From Spirochaetales bacterium (GTDB lineage: Bacteria; Spirochaetota; Spirochaetia; JABEVK01): a stretch of 8,064 nucleotides of DNA. Made by a program: the position numbers and the translations under genes. Where the stretch lies: contig JABEVL010000098.1 in NCBI GenBank assembly GCA_013043995.1, forward strand, positions 1 to 8,064, given 5' to 3'. The first letter of the stretch is position 1; each line of letters starts with the position of its first letter. This document shows, piece by piece, positions 5,007 to 8,064 of the stretch. The notes under the pieces are model-generated. The model made no database searches, was not told the DNA's origin, and worked only from the letters and a program-made list of their open reading frames with translations.

Positions 5007-7075
5007 GGATAGCTCACAATCCTGGGGTATTGGGTGAAATTGCTGGGCAAGGCTTGACCAGGCACGGAATCCAGGGCGTGCGAAATATAACCTTGCGTGC
5101 TAGGATTTTCGGATGAAATGATATCAAGAGCCATGACATCGTTGAATTTAACACTCGGGTTTGTGGGTGTTTCAACCGCATGATCGCAATTGACAACGGC
5201 CCCGTTCGTATTGATAAAGACCCCGTAAATCCCCATCCCCCAAGCCTGGTGGCTGGTCACACTGTCCGAAACCTTGTAAGAAGCCCACCCGTTATACGAA
5301 GTCCCGTTCCACGTGGACATCCAATCGCTCTGACTCGGCACGTCGTAGGGTAATTCACTCTGATAAAAATACGTCTGGCCTCCGTTCCCGTTCCAAAGAG
5401 TTTGATACTGCTGAAAATGCTCCACAGCGAGGCCGTAAATGGTCACATTTGCCCCATTCACAATCACGCCGTTGGTCGCGGTGTTCACGTTCCACCCCAC
5501 AGTTCCTGCATTGCCGTGGTCTGCCCTCCAAGCCCAGGTATCGTCGACAATCACGTTGTTGGAATTGATGATCAAACACGCATTTGCCTTACCTGCAATA
5601 TCTCCGCCGACGCGGAAGAAAACGTCGCTCAGGGTCGTAGGATCCGTCGCATGGCTCGCGGAAGCCCCTGTCGGCCCAACTTGTAAAAGAACTTGCGAAT
5701 TCACGGTACCTGCGTCAAAGAGTATGCCGGCGATCATCTCACCGTCATAATCGGGTACGATCATGTCGGCATTTCCCGCCGTTGGGACCAGGGTGGGGAC
5801 ACCTAATCCCAGCACAACCGTGTCAGGGCGCACCAAGGTAATAGGCTGATCCAAGTAGTAGATCCCCGGGGTGATCAGCAGATCCTTTCCAAGAGCTAAT
5901 TGGGCGTTTATTTTTTCAGCTGTATCGCCCACTTGAGTGATGTAGAAGTCGTTGAGCGACACAGAAGTCCCTACGGGAGTACCCGATTTCCAGTCGGGTC
6001 CTGTCGAATTGCTGCGGACTCCTGGAACAAAGACGTAATAGTTATTGGAAGAGTCTAAATACAGAAAGGGTTTTTCCCGCACGACAGGCGTTGTGGTGAC
6101 AACAGTATAGGGTGTGTAATTGGTCGGTGTGGCCAGCGGGGGATCCACGGCACCCGAGGAAACCCAATTGGAGGCGGCAGGGCTGTTGTCGCCGACAAAA
6201 ACCTCATTCCAGACCGCTCCCGACCATGTCCCCCAGTTGCTGTTCCGGGAAAACCACTGCTGCTGAGATCCTGGCGTCACAGTTCCGCCGATGTAGGAGT
6301 CGGCCATGAACCCTCCGCTCGCATACTCACCGCCGCCGCCTCCGGGCGGAACCTCAAACAAAGCCAAATTTGAATCGATATCAAGGCGCCTCAAGGGTGC
6401 CGCTTGCGAGACGGCCCACATCAGGGAAGCAAGTTGGTTCATGCCGTTGTACGATCCAGAATTCGTGAAGCGAAAGTTTTCAGCTTCGCGCCAGAAATTG
6501 GTCGTGCAGGCTCCTCCTGCCCACTCGCCGGTTACCCCCAGGAGGCTTCCTGTAAACTGAACGTCGTCGGGGCTAAAGCCCAACCCCGCCATTTCGGTGT
6601 AGAAACCGATCTGCATATTCAGACCCGAGTAGACACCCGGTTTAAATAAAAACGCAAAACCAGGATTCGTGGCGGTTCCGAATTGGTTGGACTCCATGGC
6701 GTTGTAGGCGGTATCCATTTCTGACTGGATATTCGTGCTCGTGGGAGAAAACACGTAAACGTAGGGTCCAAAGTTGACCCCGGAGGTGTTCGTCGTTGAG
6801 GCGACGTAAGGAGGGGGAATCGCCGTTGATCCGCCGCTGGTGCCCGTTGTCGTGCCGGTGTTGCTGCCGGTGCCGGTCGTTGTCCCGCCGCCGGTCCCTG
6901 TGGTTGTTCCGCTCCCGCCGGTCCCTGTGGCCGCAGCGGCAGGGGCATTTCGGCTTAAAATGCCTTCCCAGACAGATTTGCTCGGATCCTGACACCCTGA
7001 GAGGTACACCGCGAATGCTGCAAGCAGCACAAAAATCGAAATTGAACGCGCACTATTTGAAAAAAAACCTTTCAT
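5003..7075 (-). CDS. Surface lipoprotein with duplicated right-handed beta-helix, candidate glycan-active protein
   Basis: The 690-residue product starts with a lipoprotein signal peptide and lipobox LSGC, with the lipidated Cys at 28. Gln follows, which does not favour inner-membrane retention. A Gly/Thr linker (about 50-84) then leads to a large domain. Two halves share the same order of motifs: KPGVY (145-149) then AGLG (163-166) in the first, and TPGIY (402-406) then LGLG (422-425) in the second, joined by VVREKPFLYLD (331-341). Strand-turn repeats rich in Asn and Gly, such as IINSNNVIVDD and GVIVNGANVTIYGL, indicate pectate-lyase-like parallel beta-helices. From memory it resembles actinobacterial secreted proteins labelled adenylyl cyclase or coagulation factor 5/8-type; no cyclase motif is visible, so those labels should not be trusted. 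The doubled helix recalls GH55 glucanases, but catalytic residues cannot be assigned. It is the first gene of the operon that ends with a glucuronidase. The ATG at 7075 follows a G-rich run at 7087-7083. Confidence 0.85.
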   Translation of the reverse strand: MKGFFSNSARSISIFVLLAAFAVYLSGCQDPSKSVWEGILSRNAPAAAATGTGGSGTTTGTGGGTTTGTGSNTGTTTGTSGGSTAIPPPYVASTTNTSGVNFGPYVYVFSPTSTNIQSEMDTAYNAMESNQFGTATNPGFAFLFKPGVYSGLNMQIGFYTEMAGLGFSPDDVQFTGSLLGVTGEWAGGACTTNFWREAENFRFTNSGSYNGMNQLASLMWAVSQAAPLRRLDIDSNLALFEVPPGGGGGEYASGGFMADSYIGGTVTPGSQQQWFSRNSNWGTWSGAVWNEVFVGDNSPAASNWVSSGAVDPPLATPTNYTPYTVVTTTPVVREKPFLYLDSSNNYYVFVPGVRSNSTGPDWKSGTPVGTSVSLNDFYITQVGDTAEKINAQLALGKDLLITPGIYYLDQPITLVRPDTVVLGLGVPTLVPTAGNADMIVPDYDGEMIAGILFDAGTVNSQVLLQVGPTGASASHATDPTTLSDVFFRVGGDIAGKANACLIINSNNVIVDDTWAWRADHGNAGTVGWNVNTATNGVIVNGANVTIYGLAVEHFQQYQTLWNGNGGQTYFYQSELPYDVPSQSDWMSTWNGTSYNGWASYKVSDSVTSHQAWGMGIYGVFINTNGAVVNCDHAVETPTNPSVKFNDVMALDIISSENPSTQGYISHALDSVPGQALPSNFTQYPRIVSYP
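6888..6930. repeat. In-frame direct repeat within the Gly/Thr linker
   Basis: The 16-mer CCGCCGGTCCCTGTGG occurs at 6888-6903 and again at 6915-6930. The offset is 27 bp, exactly nine codons of the overlapping lipoprotein gene. It belongs to the repetitive part encoding the Gly/Thr-rich linker (about 6824-6928). The unit can be gained or lost without breaking the frame, so linker length may vary between strains. Confidence 0.8.
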
Positions 7076-7128
7076 CTTGGGACCCCCAACAAGTAAAACA
7101 AATCACTATGACGATGTTCACGCTAATT

Positions 7129-7150
7129 GTTTACGTTAATAACGGTAAAC
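7129..7150. promoter_or_regulatory. Nested 22-bp palindrome, probable operator of the glucuronidase operon
   Basis: The outer arms GTTTAC (7129-7134) and GTAAAC (7145-7150) are perfect complements. Inside them lies a second perfect palindrome, CGTTA-A-TAACG (7134-7144). The element lies 54-75 bp upstream of the first operon start codon and overlaps the probable -10 region, as repressor operators often do. Its size and symmetry fit a homodimeric helix-turn-helix regulator; the type of regulator is not decided. No regulator gene for it is present in the window. Confidence 0.55.
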
Positions 7151-7171
7151 CCTGTTTTATAAAACTGTCAA
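7144..7171 (-). promoter_or_regulatory. Candidate promoter of the lipoprotein-barrel-glucuronidase operon
   Basis: On the minus strand a perfect -35 hexamer TTGACA (7171-7166) is followed after 16 nt by a weak -10 candidate TTTACC (7149-7144). The leader to the ATG at 7075 would be about 60 nt. The surrounding DNA is clearly more A+T-rich than the flanks. The -10 match is only 3 of 6, so the exact start is uncertain; an alternative -10, TATAAA at 7161-7156, lacks a -35 partner. Confidence 0.4.
7154..7165. repeat. Perfect 12-bp palindrome GTTTTATAAAAC
   Basis: GTTTTA (7154-7159) is followed directly by its complement TAAAAC (7160-7165). It falls in the spacer between the -35 and -10 candidates of the operon promoter, four bases from the 22-bp palindrome. 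It could be a second operator half, a TATAAA-type -10 element readable on either strand, or simply A+T-rich promoter DNA. Confidence 0.6.
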
Positions 7172-7472
7172 CAAATATTTCATCTCCGTGTTCTACAGCA
7201 ACAATCCTCCGGTACGGTCAGAACGTGTTGAAGAGGGGGAGCCGTTTTTTGTACAAGGGAAAATCAAGGGCGACGAGGGAGGAGTTTACAGGGCTGGGGG
7301 CGGCCCACGGAACTCTCCCGATGGGCCAGCCACGACGAGTTCGTACCTCAGAAGTGCAACGCGAGCGCGTCTAAGCAAAACGGGACAGGGGAGAGTCGAT
7401 CCCGAAGGATCCTGGGCTGAAGCTGAGATTTTAAGAGGGCTTCACAAATCCTACAATGCAGGAGATGAAATG
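7172..7472. other. Intergenic stretch without a convincing gene
   Basis: This is the distal part of the 397-nt gap upstream of the glucuronidase operon. It turns from A+T-rich to G-rich near 7220. I see no open frame with a ribosome-binding site and protein-like composition, no tRNA and no recognisable riboswitch. It contains several small inverted repeats: GGCCCA with TGGGCC (7302-7307 and 7322-7327), GATCC with GGATC flanking CGAA near 7398-7411, and TGAAGC with GCTTCA (7418-7423 and 7439-7444). None is followed by a U-run. Confidence 0.5.
7292..7331. repeat. G+C-rich imperfect hairpin in the upstream gap
   Basis: GGCCCA (7302-7307) pairs with TGGGCC (7322-7327) across a 14-nt loop. The flanking GGCT (7292-7295) can pair with AGCC (7328-7331) if six bases bulge on the left. 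The total is ten possible base pairs, mostly G-C. No U-tract adjoins it on either strand. It may be part of an unrecognised RNA or a terminator for the small lipoprotein gene, but chance cannot be excluded. Confidence 0.35.
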
Positions 7473-7694
7473 CTAACCCGTAACGTGCCAAGCATCGTCA
7501 TCTTCGTGATGCTCGTGCTGAACAGGGTTGACCGGCTGATCGTCCTGGTGGTAGTCGCGGTCCGGCCGGTCAAACTTGTGGTGGCCGAAACGCGGCCACA
7601 GTATGACGCAACCGCTCAGACTGCCGGCAACGAGGCAGGCTAAGACGGCCAAGCCCGCTAACCTTAAGACACGGAACTGACGCGGAGTTTTCAT
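7473..7694 (-). CDS. Small His/Asp-rich lipoprotein, unknown function
   Basis: This 73-residue product has a lipoprotein signal peptide: a basic n-region (KTPRQFRVLR), a hydrophobic core, and lipobox LSGC with the lipidated Cys at 29. The mature part is only 45 residues and contains 7 His, 8 Asp and 2 Glu, with clusters HH, DRPDRD, HQDD and HEHHEDDD. Such composition suggests binding of divalent metal at the membrane surface, but no family is recognised. The start at 7694 is chosen because AGAGGTG (7704-7698) sits at the right distance; an in-frame ATG at 7721 would add nine residues ahead of the basic region. It lies 109 nt downstream of the TRIC-type gene on the same strand. The metal-efflux pair at the other end of the window is too far away to infer a functional link. 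Confidence 0.72.
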   Translation of the reverse strand: MKTPRQFRVLRLAGLAVLACLVAGSLSGCVILWPRFGHHKFDRPDRDYHQDDQPVNPVQHEHHEDDDAWHVTG

Positions 7695-7697
7695 TTT

Positions 7698-7704
7698 CAC
7701 CTCT
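7698..7704 (-). promoter_or_regulatory. Shine-Dalgarno fixing the small lipoprotein start
   Basis: AGAGGTG on the minus strand, with its GAGG core five nucleotides before ATG 7694, is the strongest ribosome-binding site in the window. It decides for a 73-residue product over an 82-residue one starting at 7721. Confidence 0.75.
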
Positions 7705-7803
7705 TCGAGCAATTTAATCATTTTTGACCGCCTGGGCCACGCAGGATTTCGTGCTTTGAGAGCTTTTTGCCCCTTCGCGTCCTGCTAGTGTTCCAACCTC
7801 CGG

Positions 7804-8064
7804 TCATTTTTCACCGGACTTTACTTTCTTCGCTTTTACCCCTCGGCCTTCCCTCCACTGCTTTGCGATTTCAGAAGGGGCGGCAGCCAGATTTTTGACG
7901 CGGGGCAGATGAAATTGGAACTTCATGGCCAACAGACGCAAGGCAATCGTCAGCAGTGCGCCGACTCCTAGAGCCAAGGTGTCAGTGCCGCCCAGAGTTT
8001 TCGTCCCGTAAACGGCCAGGGAACCCACAACGGCCGCAGTGGCATAAAAATCTGAAACAAGAAC
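7804..8064 (-). CDS. TRIC/UPF0126 family channel (YicG-like), 5' end cut by window
   Basis: This is the C-terminal 86 residues of a membrane protein of the UPF0126 (trimeric intracellular cation channel, TRIC) family. The frame is open to base 8064, so the GTG at 8028 is internal. Visible features are the entry segment SDFYATAAVVGSLAVYG with its small residues, followed by two hydrophobic helices around TLALGVGALLTIALRLLAMKF. The end FHLPRV is typical of this family, where the last helix runs into a short cytoplasmic tail. The tail here is unusually long and Lys/Arg-rich (about 35 residues, ending KAKKVKSGEK). Family members have about 200 residues, so roughly 60% of the gene is missing. Bacterial homologues form trimeric cation channels; physiological roles are poorly known. 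A TCCGGT...ACCGGA inverted repeat (7799-7804 and 7813-7818) overlaps the stop codon. Confidence 0.8.
   Translation of the reverse strand, partial: VLVSDFYATAAVVGSLAVYGTKTLGGTDTLALGVGALLTIALRLLAMKFQFHLPRVKNLAAAPSEIAKQWREGRGVKAKKVKSGEK

Noticed and set aside
5003..7075. Reading the 690-residue lipoprotein as an adenylyl cyclase or coagulation-factor-domain protein
   Set aside because: Similar proteins carry such labels as I recall, but no cyclase catalytic motif and no discoidin-type domain is visible; the pattern is that of parallel beta-helices.
6796..7643. Two long plus-strand open frames around the lipoprotein start and the upstream gap (6796-7374 and 7188-7643)
   Set aside because: Both run antisense into real genes. 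The first begins with an Arg/Cys-rich stretch that is the mirror of the Gly/Thr linker, and the second ends inside the small lipoprotein gene.
7799..7818. TCCGGT/ACCGGA hairpin as terminator of the TRIC-type gene
   Set aside because: It overlaps the stop codon, has an eight-base loop and only six pairs, and no U-run follows on the minus strand.

Overview
The window comes from a Gram-negative bacterium. It carries two proteins with lipobox signal peptides and a predicted outer-membrane beta-barrel that ends in phenylalanine. Base composition is moderate to fairly high in G+C by eye. The sequence does not allow a more precise taxonomic placement. No rRNA, tRNA, CRISPR array, insertion sequence or phage gene is visible.

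Layout from left to right. (1) 1-1037, plus strand: the 3' part of a major facilitator superfamily transporter, cut by the window edge. (2) 992-1909, minus strand: a cation diffusion facilitator (CzcD/ZitB type), whose 3' end overlaps the transporter gene tail-to-tail by 46 bp. (3) 2000-2326, plus strand: an ArsR/SmtB-family metal-sensing repressor, divergent from the facilitator. An inverted repeat in the gap overlaps a TTGACA -35 box of the facilitator promoter, so the two genes look like a self-contained metal-resistance unit. (4) 2327-2442: a short gap between convergent genes with a strong stem-loop. (5) 7075 down to 2443, minus strand: a three-gene operon. It reads surface lipoprotein with a duplicated beta-helix, then outer-membrane beta-barrel protein (ATGA overlap), then beta-glucuronidase (32-nt gap). 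(6) 7076-7472: a 397-nt gap. Its proximal part holds the likely operon promoter and two palindromes; the distal part shows no gene. (7) 7473-7694, minus strand: a tiny lipoprotein rich in His and Asp. (8) 7804-8064, minus strand: the 3' part of a TRIC/UPF0126 (YicG-like) channel gene, cut by the right edge.

The most interesting unit is the operon. A cytoplasmic GH2 beta-glucuronidase with all diagnostic catalytic and glucuronate-binding residues is co-transcribed, and probably translationally coupled, with a secreted beta-helix lipoprotein and a barrel protein of unknown function. Beta-helix folds are common in polysaccharide-active enzymes. A reasonable hypothesis is that the lipoprotein binds or cuts a glucuronate-containing glycan at the cell surface, the barrel assists at the outer membrane, and the glucuronidase finishes the breakdown inside. 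No inner-membrane transporter is encoded in the operon, so the route inward is unexplained. The nested palindrome over the promoter suggests a dedicated transcription factor encoded elsewhere.
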